Assembly (NCBI RefSeq): GCF_022760955.1
Contig: NZ_JAKTNU010000001.1
Location: 253,507-317,506 of the forward strand
Origin: Thermus neutrinimicus
GTDB taxonomy: Bacteria > Deinococcota > Deinococci > Deinococcales > Thermaceae
Reading direction: 5' to 3'
DNA length: 64,000 bases
Positions 40,406-49,277 of this stretch are shown piece after piece. The notes under the pieces were generated by a model that saw nothing but the letters and a program-made list of their open reading frames with translations, did not search any database and was not told the DNA's origin. Position 1 is the stretch's first letter. Every line of letters starts with the position of its first letter. Made by a program: the position numbers and the translations under genes.

Positions 40406-42298
40406 TCAGTCCTCCAGGTAGGTGTAGCCCTGAAGCTCCCGCACGTACCGCTCCAGGAAAGCCCCCTTCTCCACGGGGGAGAGGCGGCTTTGCCGCACCA
40501 GCCGCTCCACGCCCAGGGAGAGCTCCCGGGCGGTAAAGCCCATCTTCTCAATCACTTTTTCGGCGGTCTCCCCGGCAACGAAACGCTCTATGGCAAACCC
40601 TTCCTCATCCACCACCACATGGGCCTCCCCCACCTGGCCGAAGAGGTTATGGTTGCTGCCCAACACGTCCTGGTAGGCTCCCACCAAGAAGACCCCTAGG
40701 TAGTAGTCCTCCCCCGGGCGGATGGGGTGGACGGGGAGGCTCTGGCGCACGTCGTGCAGGTCGATGAAGCGGTCTATCTTGCCGTCGGAGTCGCAGGAGA
40801 TGTCCACCAGGGTGGCCTGGCGGGTGGGGGGTTCGTGGAGGCGGCTTAGGGGGACGATGGGGAAGAGCTGGTGGATGGCCCAGGCGTCGGGAAGGCTTTG
40901 AAAGATGGAGAAGTTACAGACTAGCTTGTCGGCCAAGAGCTTCTCCAGGTCCTCAAACTCGTCGGGAGCGTAGGGAAGCTCCCGCACGATGGCATAGACC
41001 CGCCGGGCGATGTGGTAGAAGATCTCCTCCGCCAGGGCGCGGTCCCTTAGGGACACCAGCCCCAGGTCGTAAAGGGTCTGCAGGGTTTCCTTGTCCGCGA
41101 AGGCGTCGTGGTAGACCTCGCGGAAGTTCTTGGGGGAGAGGTTTTCCAGGCTCTCCCAAAGCTCCTTGACCAGGGGGTGGGCCTCCGCGGGCGGGGCAGA
41201 AGGCCGGGCCTCCCCCGGGGGGGTGATGACGTCGATGACCTCCAGGACCAAGACCTCATGGTAGGCGGTCACCGCCCGGCCCGACTCCGTGACCAGGGTG
41301 GGGTGGGGCTCCCCCTGGGCCTCCACCACCTCCTTGGTCACGTAGACCAGGTCCTCGGCGTACTCGGGAAGCGTGTAGTTGGCGGAGGCGTAGAAGTTGG
41401 TCTTGGAGCCGTCGTAGTCCACGGCCAGGCCCCCGCCCAGGTTCAGGTACTGGAGGGGAGCCCCAAGCTTCCGGAGCTGGACATAGGTCTGGGCCGCCTC
41501 CCGCACCGCCGCCTTGATCTTGCGGATATCCGTCACCTGGCTACCGATGTGGGCGTGGACCATCACCAGGGTGTCCAGGAGCCCCTCTTCCTTCAGGATC
41601 TCCACCGCCCGGATGATCTCCGGGGTGGTGAGGCCGAACTTGGCGTTTTCCCCGCCGCTGGCTTCCCACTGACCGGCCCCTTTGGCCTTCAGCTTGTAGC
41701 GGATGCCCAGCCTGGGCCGCACCCCCAGCTCCTTGGAGATGCGGATCACCCGGGGGAGCTCGGCGAACTTCTCCAGGGTGATGACCACGTTCCGGGAAAG
41801 CTTCCTTCCCATCAGGGCCAGGCGGATGAAGTCGTCGTCCTTGAAGCCGTTGGTGGTGATGAGGGCTTCCGGGGAGAGGTCCTGGGCCAGGATCAGGGCC
41901 AGCTCCGCCTTGCTCCCCGCCTCGAGGCCATAGTGGTAGGGCCTCCCCGCCTTGGCCACGGTCTCCAGCACCAGCCGGCGCTGGTTTACCTTCACGGGGT
42001 AGACCCCGCGGTAGCCACCCCCGTAGCCGTACTTTTCCATGGCTCTCTGAAAGGCCTCGTTTAGCTCCCGCACCCGGGCCTCGAGGATCTGGGGGAAGCG
42101 GAGCACCAGGGGCAAAGGCCGCCCCTCGTCCCTAAGGGCTTCCACGATCTCCAAAAGGGAAGCGGCAGGCCCCTCTGGACCCAAGGGGGTTACCTCCAGC
42201 TCCCCGTCCCGCCCCACCCGGAAGAACCCTGCCCCCCAGTAGGGCACCAGGTAGATTTCCTCAGCTTCCTTGGGGGAAAAGCGCCTGGCGGTTTTCAA
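40406..42298 (-). CDS. speA: Biosynthetic arginine decarboxylase
   Basis: 630 residues, full length. PLP lysine in 'GVYPVKVNQRR' (about 99-109), 'VMVHAHIGSQVTDIRKI' (about 243-259), 'NLGGGLAVDYDGS' (about 283-295, phosphate-binding Gly loop) and the C-terminal 'ISCDSDGKIDRF' with the active-site Cys-Asp. Converts arginine to agmatine. In T. thermophilus this feeds the aminopropylagmatine route to the long and branched polyamines needed at high temperature. Its ATG overlaps the DUF72 gene by 4 bases. Confidence 0.95.
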   Translation of the reverse strand: MKTARRFSPKEAEEIYLVPYWGAGFFRVGRDGELEVTPLGPEGPAASLLEIVEALRDEGRPLPLVLRFPQILEARVRELNEAFQRAMEKYGYGGGYRGVYPVKVNQRRLVLETVAKAGRPYHYGLEAGSKAELALILAQDLSPEALITTNGFKDDDFIRLALMGRKLSRNVVITLEKFAELPRVIRISKELGVRPRLGIRYKLKAKGAGQWEASGGENAKFGLTTPEIIRAVEILKEEGLLDTLVMVHAHIGSQVTDIRKIKAAVREAAQTYVQLRKLGAPLQYLNLGGGLAVDYDGSKTNFYASANYTLPEYAEDLVYVTKEVVEAQGEPHPTLVTESGRAVTAYHEVLVLEVIDVITPPGEARPSAPPAEAHPLVKELWESLENLSPKNFREVYHDAFADKETLQTLYDLGLVSLRDRALAEEIFYHIARRVYAIVRELPYAPDEFEDLEKLLADKLVCNFSIFQSLPDAWAIHQLFPIVPLSRLHEPPTRQATLVDISCDSDGKIDRFIDLHDVRQSLPVHPIRPGEDYYLGVFLVGAYQDVLGSNHNLFGQVGEAHVVVDEEGFAIERFVAGETAEKVIEKMGFTARELSLGVERLVRQSRLSPVEKGAFLERYVRELQGYTYLED

Positions 42299-42864
42299 TC
42301 CCGTTCAACCTCCGCCCTTGAGTGTAGGGCGGAAGGGGCAGCTTGGGAAGGGGTGGGGCTCCGGTAAAGGTACCCCTCGCCCTCCCCGGGGATCTCCCCC
42401 GGGTCCACCAGGTAGAGGAAGGGGCCTCCCGCTTGGTTTACCAGGGCGTAGCCCCGTTCTTTGAGAAGCGGATGCAAGGCCCCCTCGGCTTGAAAGGCCA
42501 GGGGTACCGGCCCCACCTCTTTTAGGACCTCCTCCAAAAGGTCCAGCCAGCGGGCCAGTTGGGTGGGGTCCACGCTCGGGGGAACCGCAATCCGCACCGC
42601 CCCCCTTTTCTCCCCGAAGAGCCTAAACCGCCTTAAGAAACGCCTTAAGGTACGCTTCTCCTCCCCTGAGGGTTGGAAGGAAAAGTGCTTGTGGCCAAAG
42701 ACGCTGAAGCGGAATCCCGCCGGGGATAAGGCCCTCAAGCGGCTTATGGTCCTCCTGTCCCCTACCCGGTGCCACCAGGAGAGCTCCACCGTGGGGAAGT
42801 CTTTGGCGTAGGCCTTGAAGCCCCCAGGATAGCCCCTATACCCCTTAAGGCCTTCCAGGATCAA
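42295..42864 (-). CDS. DUF72 (YecE-like) family protein, short form
   Basis: 189 residues. 'LKGYRGYPGGFKAYAKDFPTVEL' and 'FRFSVFGHKHFSF' follow the DUF72 pattern (the family's 'GW.G..Y.......l...F.tvEin.tFy' and 'FrfavK' blocks). Members are usually about 250 residues with a GTSGW start; this one is shorter and lacks it. TIM-barrel fold expected, function unknown for the family. It lies between an alpha/beta hydrolase (20-base overlap) and speA (4-base overlap), so it is tightly coupled to both. Confidence 0.7.
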   Translation of the reverse strand: MILEGLKGYRGYPGGFKAYAKDFPTVELSWWHRVGDRRTISRLRALSPAGFRFSVFGHKHFSFQPSGEEKRTLRRFLRRFRLFGEKRGAVRIAVPPSVDPTQLARWLDLLEEVLKEVGPVPLAFQAEGALHPLLKERGYALVNQAGGPFLYLVDPGEIPGEGEGYLYRSPTPSQAAPSALHSRAEVERD

Positions 42865-43561
42865 GCCATGCCTCCAAAAAGGCCAGCCCCATCCGGCCCA
42901 TCAAGGGGGTGATGGTGTGCCCGGCCCCTTCCTCCACAAACCGGGCCAGGCGGCCTTCAGGGTAATGGGGCCTTAAGGCCCCCACGGTTTGCTCCATGCG
43001 GGAAAGGGGCACGATCAGGTCCTTGGTGCCGTGGAGGTGAAAAAGGGGTACACCCCCATAGGCTTCCCCCCTTTGGGCAGGGGGGGTTTCGTAAAGGGCC
43101 AGGACCCGGGTATCCCGCACCTCCTGACCCTGGGGAAGCTTCATGGGGAAGCCGCTACCGATGAAGGCCAAGGCCCCTTCCGCCCGGAAACCCTGGGAAA
43201 GAAGCCAATGCACCACAAAGGCCCCCATGCTTCCTCCCGCCAGGAAAAGGGGTAGGCCGAAGCGCGCCTTGGCCTCCTGGGCCACGCCCTTGGCCTCCTC
43301 GGCGAAGGCCAGGGCTATCTGGTAAACCTCCTCCACATACCTAGGGCTTTTGGAGGAGGGGGGCGGGCCTCCCCGTCCCCCGTGCCTTGGAGCGTCAAAG
43401 GCCAGGAGAAGGAAGCCTTTTTCCGCATACCCTGGGAGGAGGGAAAGGATATGTTCCCTGGAGCCCTGAAGCCCGTGAAGGGCGAGGAGCAGGGCCCTTG
43501 GGCGCTCAGGGATGTGGGCCAGCACGCTTTGCCCTGCCAGGGTGAGGGTTTCTTTCCGCAT
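42845..43561 (-). CDS. Alpha/beta hydrolase
   Basis: 238 residues. Oxyanion-side 'LLALHGLQGSREH' near residue 28, nucleophile elbow 'LAGGSMGAFV' (Gly-Gly-Ser-Met-Gly, about 107-114), acid 'GTKDLIVPLSRM' (Asp near 183) and 'EGAGHTITP' (His near 215) make a complete triad. No signal peptide; cytoplasmic esterase or acyl hydrolase of unknown substrate. It starts 11 bases after prs. Confidence 0.88.
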   Translation of the reverse strand: MRKETLTLAGQSVLAHIPERPRALLLALHGLQGSREHILSLLPGYAEKGFLLLAFDAPRHGGRGGPPPSSKSPRYVEEVYQIALAFAEEAKGVAQEAKARFGLPLFLAGGSMGAFVVHWLLSQGFRAEGALAFIGSGFPMKLPQGQEVRDTRVLALYETPPAQRGEAYGGVPLFHLHGTKDLIVPLSRMEQTVGALRPHYPEGRLARFVEEGAGHTITPLMGRMGLAFLEAWLDPGRP

Positions 43562-43572
43562 CCTGCTTCCCC

Positions 43573-44505
43573 TCAGGTGAAAAGGCTGGACACCGACTCA
43601 CCCCGGTGGATGCGCCAGATGGCCTCGGCGAAGATGGGGGCCACGGGGAGGGTCTTGAGCTTGGGGCCTTCCTTGGGGGGGCAGGTGTCGGTGGCGGCCA
43701 CCTCCTTGACCGGGCTTTGGGCGATGCGCTCCAGGGCCGGGCCCACATAGACCCCGTGGGTGGCGGCGGCGTAGACTTCCTTGGCCCCCGCCTGCAACAG
43801 GGCCTCCACCGCCTCCACCAGGCTTCCGGCGGTGGAGATCTCGTCGTCCACGATCAGGGCGGTTTTCCCCTTCACCTCCCCCACCAGCATCCTGACCCGC
43901 ACCTCGGTGTCGGAGACCCGTTCCTTGTCGATGAAGGCCAGGGGAAGGCGGAGGCGCCGGGCCAGGGAGCTGGCCCTTTTCAGGTCGCCGGCATCCGGGG
44001 CCACCACCACGGCGTTTTCCAGGTCCACCCGGGTGGCGAAGTGGTTGGCGATGACGGGCTCGGCGGAAAGGTGATCCACGGGTACCTTGAAGAAGCCGTG
44101 GACCTGGGGGGAGTGCAGGGTCATGGTGAGGACCCGGTCGGCCCCGGCGGTCTGAAGGAGGTCGGCGATGAGCCGGGCGGCGATGGAGATGCGGGGGGCG
44201 TCCTTCTTGTCGCTGCGGGCATAGGAGAAGTAGGGGATGACCGCCGTGACCCGAGCGGCGCTGGCTCCCTTGGCGGCGTCCACCATCATGAGGAGTTCCA
44301 TGAGGTGGTCCTGCACCGGAGGGGTCAGGGACTGGACGATGAAGACGTCCCCTTCCCTCAGGCTTTCCTCAAAGCGCACGAAGAGGTTGTCGTTGGCGAA
44401 GCGCTGGGTGGTGCTTTTGCCCAAGGGCAGGCCTAAGGCTTCGGCGATGGCTTGGGCCAGGGGTTTGTTGGACTGGCCGGAGAAGATCAGGAGGGGGCGG
44501 TCCAT
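43573..44505 (-). CDS. prs: Ribose-phosphate pyrophosphokinase (PRPP synthase)
   Basis: 310 residues from ATG 44505 (a TTG four codons earlier is open but unlikely). '[14 protein letters not shown]', '[13 protein letters not shown]', '[20 protein letters not shown]' (about 90-109), '[18 protein letters not shown]' and the PRPP loop '[14 protein letters not shown]' (about 214-227) are all present. Class I enzyme making PRPP from ribose 5-phosphate and ATP for nucleotide, His and Trp synthesis. The upstream gap (44506-44588) holds a UUCG-type hairpin and TATA-like elements. Confidence 0.95.
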   Translation of the reverse strand: MDRPLLIFSGQSNKPLAQAIAEALGLPLGKSTTQRFANDNLFVRFEESLREGDVFIVQSLTPPVQDHLMELLMMVDAAKGASAARVTAVIPYFSYARSDKKDAPRISIAARLIADLLQTAGADRVLTMTLHSPQVHGFFKVPVDHLSAEPVIANHFATRVDLENAVVVAPDAGDLKRASSLARRLRLPLAFIDKERVSDTEVRVRMLVGEVKGKTALIVDDEISTAGSLVEAVEALLQAGAKEVYAAATHGVYVGPALERIAQSPVKEVAATDTCPPKEGPKLKTLPVAPIFAEAIWRIHRGESVSSLFT

Positions 44506-44565
44506 GCCGTTCCCCAAGATACCATGGGAGAGGGGTATACCCGAGCTGGCCTCGAGGGGGTTACT

Positions 44566-44585
44566 CAGGCCAGCCCCGAAGGGGC
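44566..44585 (-). other. Hairpin with UUCG loop after the M24 peptidase gene
   Basis: On the minus strand AGCCCC and GGGGCT enclose a C(UUCG)G-type tetraloop immediately after the M24 stop. No T-run follows, so it is more likely an mRNA 3'-end stabiliser than a full terminator. Confidence 0.45.
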
Positions 44586-44588
44586 TAT

Positions 44589-45719
44589 CTAGAGGAGGGT
44601 AAGGCCCTCCTGCAAGGGCGTGGTGACCTCCGGACCCGTGGGGTGCAGGTAGACGTTGACCTCGGTGCGCACCCCGAAGCCAGGCAGGTAAAGCCCGGGT
44701 TCCACGGTGAAGGCCAGCCCCGGCACCAAGGGGCGGAAGTCGTGGGTTTCCAGGTCATCCAGGTGGGGACCTGAGCCGTGGACCTCCTCCCCCAGGTTAT
44801 GCCCCGTGCGGTGGCGGATGTAGGGGCCAAAGCCTTCGGCCTCCAGAAACTTCCGGGCCACCTGGTCCACCTCAAAGCCCCTGGGGTAGCGCCCCTTTCC
44901 GTAGGCTTCGGCCACGAAGCGGATGGCCTCGTCCCGCGCCCTGGCCACCGCTTGGAAGGCCCGGTGGGCAGCCTCGAGGGGCCTTAGGCCAGCCATCCAG
45001 GTGATGTCGGCGTAGACCCCTCCTTCTTCCTTGGCCCAGAGGTCCAGGAGCACCACTTCCCCCTCCTCGAGGGCCTTTCCCGTGGGCGCATGGTGGGGAT
45101 TGGCGGCGTTTTGGCCGAAGGCCACCATGGGGGGGTGGTCGAATACCAGGCCCCGTTCCTCCAGGGCTTGAACCAAGATGGCCTGCACCGCCTGTTCCGT
45201 GGACCTAGGGTTTTGGCGCAGGAAGGCTATGGCCCGGTCCCTGGCGGCCACCAAGCCCTCCACCGCCCGGCGGTGGCTCTTTAGCTTTTCCTCTCCCCAG
45301 GTTTGGAAGAGGAGGAGCAAAGGCCAGGAGGAGGCGAGCTCGAGGCCCATCCCCCTAAGGAGGTCCAAACTGCCCCCGTCCACCCGGGACAGGTAGGGGA
45401 TGAGCCCCCCTGGCACGTACTCCAAGGCGATGCGCCTTTTCCCTTCCAAAAGCCCCGAAAGGGCTTCCAGGTACCCCCGCCAGGTGTGGTAGGTGCGCCT
45501 TTTCCCGGGGAGAGGGGGGAAGAGGCTTTCCTCTATGGCGTGGCAGAGGAGGGTGGGTTCCCCTTCCTGGGGGATGAGGTAGGCGAAGCGGCGGGTTAGG
45601 TGAAGGGGGGTGAGGGAAAGGACCTGGAGGGCCAAGGGATTGCTCCGGCCAAAGGAGAGGAGGAGCCAAGCGTCCAGCCTCTCTTCCCTGAGGACTTCCT
45701 GCACGCGGGCGAGCTCCAC
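44589..45719 (-). CDS. M24-family peptidase (Xaa-Pro aminopeptidase-like)
   Basis: 376 residues starting at GTG 45719. A creatinase-type N-domain (about 1-140) precedes the pita-bread domain with the five metal ligands: Asp in '[10 protein letters not shown]', Asp in 'VYADITWM', His in '[12 protein letters not shown]', Glu in '[13 protein letters not shown]', and Glu in 'VRTEVNVYL'. Cytoplasmic; expected to release N-terminal residues before proline. TAGCAT (45731-45726) lies 6 bases before the GTG, indicating a leaderless mRNA. Divergent from the IscA-type gene. Confidence 0.9.
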   Translation of the reverse strand: MELARVQEVLREERLDAWLLLSFGRSNPLALQVLSLTPLHLTRRFAYLIPQEGEPTLLCHAIEESLFPPLPGKRRTYHTWRGYLEALSGLLEGKRRIALEYVPGGLIPYLSRVDGGSLDLLRGMGLELASSWPLLLLFQTWGEEKLKSHRRAVEGLVAARDRAIAFLRQNPRSTEQAVQAILVQALEERGLVFDHPPMVAFGQNAANPHHAPTGKALEEGEVVLLDLWAKEEGGVYADITWMAGLRPLEAAHRAFQAVARARDEAIRFVAEAYGKGRYPRGFEVDQVARKFLEAEGFGPYIRHRTGHNLGEEVHGSGPHLDDLETHDFRPLVPGLAFTVEPGLYLPGFGVRTEVNVYLHPTGPEVTTPLQEGLTLL

Positions 45720-45800
45720 GTTCCCATGCTACCCCTTGGAACCCACCTCACCTTTCCGTACCCCTGACGTGCTACGTTAGGGGGTAGGGAGGTTTGGAAG

Positions 45801-46181
45801 ATGCTGGAGACGCAGGAGGCGGTAATCCGCATTACCCCCATGGCGGCGGAAAAGGCCAAGGAGATCCTGGCCCGCTACGGCAAGGAGCACGCCGCCATCC
45901 GGGTCTACATCAAGTCCGGGGGGTGCTCGGGTTTCCAGTACGGCATGGCCGTGGACGAGAGGGAGCTTCCGGGGGACACCTGGGTGGAGATGCACGGGGT
46001 GCGCCTGGTGGTGGACCCCATGTCCCTGCCCTACCTGGTGGGATCGGAGATCGACTGGGTGGAGAGCCTCATGGGTGGCGGGTTCACCGTCCACAACCCG
46101 AACGCCGCGGGCACCTGCGGCTGCGGCCACTCCTTCCGCACCAAGGACCAAGAGGGGGAGGCCCGCACCTGCGGCCACTGA
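45801..46181 (+). CDS. IscA/ErpA-type iron-sulfur cluster assembly protein
   Basis: 126 residues from ATG 45801 with a GGGAGG site upstream. '[10 protein letters not shown]' (about 41-50) has the first conserved Cys, and the C-terminal 'GTCGCGHSF' (about 104-112) the CxC pair, so all three cluster-binding cysteines are present. An A-type carrier that passes 2Fe-2S or 4Fe-4S clusters to apo-proteins. The C-terminus has a further 'TCGH'. It is a single gene with its own terminator; no isc/suf operon is nearby. Confidence 0.92.
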   Translation: MLETQEAVIRITPMAAEKAKEILARYGKEHAAIRVYIKSGGCSGFQYGMAVDERELPGDTWVEMHGVRLVVDPMSLPYLVGSEIDWVESLMGGGFTVHNPNAAGTCGCGHSFRTKDQEGEARTCGH

Positions 46182-46202
46182 TTCCCGTTTGGAGTGCCCT
46201 TC

Positions 46203-46226
46203 GGGGCCCTAATCTTGGGCCCCTTT
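46203..46226 (+). terminator. Terminator of the IscA-type gene
   Basis: GGGGCCC (46203-46209), loop TAATCTT, GGGCCCC (46217-46223), then TTT. Confidence 0.7.
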
Positions 46227-46239
46227 AACCTTCTTCCCA

Positions 46240-46267
46240 TTGACCTTCATGGGAGGCGCCGTATAAT
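46240..46267 (+). promoter_or_regulatory. Peptide-importer promoter
   Basis: TTGACC (46240-46245), 16-base spacer, TATAAT (46262-46267): the strongest consensus promoter in the window. The start is near 46274 with a 40-base leader holding AAAGGAGG (46302-46309) before the ATG at 46314. Confidence 0.85.
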
Positions 46268-46313
46268 AGCCTCGGCCACTAAGGATAGTGCCGCGACCAC
46301 GAAAGGAGGCCGT

Positions 46314-48182
46314 ATGAGAAAAGTAGGCAAACTGGCTGTACTCGGTTTAACCGCCTTGGGTCTGGCCCTGGCAGGCCCCCAGGACAACAGCCTGGTCATT
46401 GGGGCTTCCCAGGAGCCCAGGGTGCTGGCGGGGGACTTCCTCAGCATCATCTCCAACCAGGCCATCAAGAGCGAGATAGAAGGCTACCTCTTTGCGCCCT
46501 TTATCGGCTTTAACGCGGATAGCCAGAACTTCCCCGTCCTGGCCACCGAGGTGCCCACCCAGCAGAACGGGCGCCTGCGGGTGACGGACATCGGGGGAGG
46601 CAAGAAACGGTTGGAGATGGACCTCACCATCCGCCCCGATGCCCGCTGGTCCGACGGCAAGCCCATCACCACCGAGGACGTGCAGTTCTACTTTGAGGTG
46701 GGCAAGGCCAAGGGCATGCCCCTCCTGAACCCGGACTACTGGGAGCGGGTTAACCTCAGGGTCAAGGACGCCCGCAACTTCACCGTCATCTTTGAGCCCG
46801 CCTACTACTACGACACCTATGGCTCCCCCATGGGCTACGCTCCCAAGCACATCATGGGGGCGGAGTGGGAAAAGGTGAAGGCGGCGGCCCGCAACCTGGA
46901 CCCTGACAAGGATGCGGAGAAGCTCAATGAGCTCTACCGCAACTTCTTCCTCAAGTTCTCCACCCCTCAGGCCCTGAACCGGGGGGCCATGGTCTACTCC
47001 GGGGCCTTCAAGCTAAAGCGCTGGGTGCCGGGGAACTCCATCGAGATGGAGCGGAACCCGAACTTCCCCATCAAGCCCGAGGGTGGGGAGAGCAAGTACG
47101 TGCAGAAGGTGGTCTACCGCTTCATCCAAAACACCAACTCCCTCCTGGTGGCGGTGATCGGCGGTTCCATCGACGCCACCTCCAGCGTTTCCCTCACCTT
47201 TGACCAGGGCCGCAGCCGGCAGCTCACCTCCCGGGCCCCCGGCCGCTTTGACATCTGGTTCGTGCCCGGAGCCATCTGGGAGCACATTGACATCAACAAG
47301 TTCAGCAACTGCCAGCAGGTGAAGGACCTGGGCCTGGACGATGTGCGGACCCGTCAGGCTATCCTTCATGCCCTGAACCGGGAAGGGCTGGTGAAGGCCT
47401 TCTTTGACGGGCTCCAGCCCGTGGCCCACACCTGGATTGCTCCCGTCAACCCCCTCTTCAACCCCAACGTTCAGAAGTACCCCTTTGACCTGAAGAAGGC
47501 CGAGGCCCTCCTGGCGCAGATGGGGTGGAGGAAGGGTCCGGATGGCATCCTCCAGCGCACCGTGGGCGGGCGCACCGTTCGCTTCGAGATCGAGTACGTG
47601 ACCACCGCGGGCAACGCCATCCGCGAGCGCACCCAGCAGTTCTTCGCCGAGGACCTGAAGAAGATCGGCATCGCCGTCAAGATCAACAACGCCCCCAGCG
47701 CCGTGGTCTTCTCCGACGACTACATCCAGCGGGCCAGCGAGTGCAAGTGGACCGGGATGTTTGAGTTCGCCTGGGTTTCCAGCCTGGCGGAGGATGGCTC
47801 CCTCTTCCAGTACAAGAACCTGAACACCGGGGCCATCATGGTGCCCACCAAGGAGAACAACTACCAGGGTCAGAACATCGGCGGCTGGCGGAACGACGAG
47901 TTCGACCGCCTGACCAGCCAGGGGGTCTTGGAGTTCGACGAGGCCAAGCGGAAGCAGCTCTTCTGGAAGGCTCAGGAGATCTGGGCGGAGGAGCTTCCCG
48001 CTCTGCCCCTTTACTTCCGCGCCAACCCCTACGTGGTGCGTAAGGGCCTGGTCAACTACGTGGCCAGCGCCTATGCGGGCGGCTTCGGCTACCCCGGCTG
48101 GAACGCCTGGGAGATCGGCTGGGAAAGCCGCGGCGCCGTGAAGAAGTGGGACCAGGCGAAGTACGCCCTTTCCGTCAAGTAG
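46314..48182 (+). CDS. Peptide ABC transporter substrate-binding protein (SBP family 5)
   Basis: 622 residues from ATG 46314, placed by the AAAGGAGG site. Signal peptide about 1-20 (MRKVGKLAVLGLTALGLALAG). 'LTIRPDARWSDGKPITTEDVQFYFE' (about 104-128) is the family-5 signature of DppA/OppA proteins. It is longer than the usual 530-550. Two cysteines ('SNCQQV', 'ASECKW') might form a disulfide. The strong promoter and the terminator behind it would give more of this protein than of its permeases. Binds di- or oligopeptides in the periplasm; specificity is not deducible. Confidence 0.9.
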   Translation: MRKVGKLAVLGLTALGLALAGPQDNSLVIGASQEPRVLAGDFLSIISNQAIKSEIEGYLFAPFIGFNADSQNFPVLATEVPTQQNGRLRVTDIGGGKKRLEMDLTIRPDARWSDGKPITTEDVQFYFEVGKAKGMPLLNPDYWERVNLRVKDARNFTVIFEPAYYYDTYGSPMGYAPKHIMGAEWEKVKAAARNLDPDKDAEKLNELYRNFFLKFSTPQALNRGAMVYSGAFKLKRWVPGNSIEMERNPNFPIKPEGGESKYVQKVVYRFIQNTNSLLVAVIGGSIDATSSVSLTFDQGRSRQLTSRAPGRFDIWFVPGAIWEHIDINKFSNCQQVKDLGLDDVRTRQAILHALNREGLVKAFFDGLQPVAHTWIAPVNPLFNPNVQKYPFDLKKAEALLAQMGWRKGPDGILQRTVGGRTVRFEIEYVTTAGNAIRERTQQFFAEDLKKIGIAVKINNAPSAVVFSDDYIQRASECKWTGMFEFAWVSSLAEDGSLFQYKNLNTGAIMVPTKENNYQGQNIGGWRNDEFDRLTSQGVLEFDEAKRKQLFWKAQEIWAEELPALPLYFRANPYVVRKGLVNYVASAYAGGFGYPGWNAWEIGWESRGAVKKWDQAKYALSVK

Positions 48183-48200
48183 CCTGGGTGGTATAGTGGT

Positions 48201-48232
48201 GCCCGCTGGGCTAAAAGCCCAGCGGGCTTTTT
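48201..48232 (+). terminator. Terminator/attenuator between binding protein and permease genes
   Basis: Perfect 11-bp stem GCCCGCTGGGC (48201-48211), loop TAAAA, GCCCAGCGGGC (48217-48227), then TTTTT. It lies inside an operon and should let only part of the transcripts continue into the permease genes. Confidence 0.88.
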
Positions 48233-48257
48233 GAGTCAAAAAACAGGAGGTACAAAG

Positions 48258-49268
48258 GTGTTTGCCTACACGGTGCGCAGGCTTTTGCAGATGATCCCCT
48301 TGCTTCTTGCCGCCAGCGTGGTGATCTACGCCCTGCTGGCCCTGCAGCCAGGGGATCCTTTGGAAGAACTGAAGCGGCAGAACCCCCGCATGACCGCTGA
48401 GCAGTTTGAGGCCTTGAAGCGGGCCTACGGCCTGGACCAGCCCCTCCACATCCGCTACTTCAAGTGGCTCTCCCGGGCGGTGCGGGGGGACCTTGGTTAT
48501 AGCCGCACCTACGGCATCCCGGCCGCGGAGTACATCTTTGCCCAGCGCTTGCCCAAGACCCTGATCCTCTCCGGACTGGCCCTGACCCTGGCCTTGGTGG
48601 TGGCCATCCCAGTGGGGGTCTTCTCTGCGGTGCGCCAGTATTCCTTGGCGGATTACCTCATCACCTTCCTGTCCTTCGTGGGGTTCTCCATGCCCGTCTT
48701 CTTCCTGGGCATCCTTCTCCTCTACCTTTTCGCCATCTGGTTACCCGACCACATCCCCGGCTTCCCCCGTTTCCCCACCGGGGGGGTGCCCGGGGTGCTT
48801 TGGGAGGATGTGCGCTCGGGGAGTATCAGCCTGGCCTACTTCTTTGCCCAGTGGGCCTGGCACCTCATCCTGCCGGTCATCGCCCTTTCCTCCTTGCAGA
48901 TGGCGGAGTGGACCCGGTTCATGCGGGCCTCCTTGCTGGAGGTGCTTTCCCAGGACTACATCCGCACCGCCCGGGCCAAGGGCTTGGCCGAGCGGGTGGT
49001 GCTCTACAAGCACGCCCTTAGGAACGCTCTTATCCCCATCGTGACCCTGGTGGGCCTGGCCATCCCCGGGGTATTGGGCGGGGCCACCATCACCGAGACC
49101 ATCTTCAGTTACCCCGGCATGGGGCGGGCCATCTTTGACGCCCTGGTGGAGAAGGACTACAACGTGGCCATGGCGGCCTTGGCCTTCTTGGCCTTGATGA
49201 CGGCGCTTTTCAACCTGCTGGCGGACCTGGCCTATGCGGTGGTGGACCCCCGCATCCGCTACAGCTAG
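48258..49268 (+). CDS. dppB: Peptide ABC transporter permease, DppB type
   Basis: 336 residues from GTG 48258, with AGGAGGT (48245-48251) 6 bases upstream; a TTG at 48231 lies in the terminator. Six hydrophobic helices. 'YTVRRLLQMIPLLLAASVVIYALL' is the DppB N-terminus, and the EAA loop reads 'SQDYIRTARAKGLAERVVLYKHALRNAL' region (about 235-262). 'RPGDP'-like 'LQPGDPLEEL' follows helix 1. Inner-membrane half of the peptide channel; ends in 'VVDPRIRY', standard for the family. Confidence 0.93.
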   Translation: MFAYTVRRLLQMIPLLLAASVVIYALLALQPGDPLEELKRQNPRMTAEQFEALKRAYGLDQPLHIRYFKWLSRAVRGDLGYSRTYGIPAAEYIFAQRLPKTLILSGLALTLALVVAIPVGVFSAVRQYSLADYLITFLSFVGFSMPVFFLGILLLYLFAIWLPDHIPGFPRFPTGGVPGVLWEDVRSGSISLAYFFAQWAWHLILPVIALSSLQMAEWTRFMRASLLEVLSQDYIRTARAKGLAERVVLYKHALRNALIPIVTLVGLAIPGVLGGATITETIFSYPGMGRAIFDALVEKDYNVAMAALAFLALMTALFNLLADLAYAVVDPRIRYS

Positions 49269-49277
49269 AGGTGCATC

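Noticed and set aside
48189-48200. TATAGT before the dppA-dppB terminator as a separate promoter for dppB
   Set aside because: No -35 at a proper distance, and transcription from it would run straight into the terminator.
47013-48449. 478-residue open frame antisense to the peptide-binding protein
   Set aside because: Runs through the terminator and promoter-proximal part of dppB as well as the binding-protein gene. Shadow frame.
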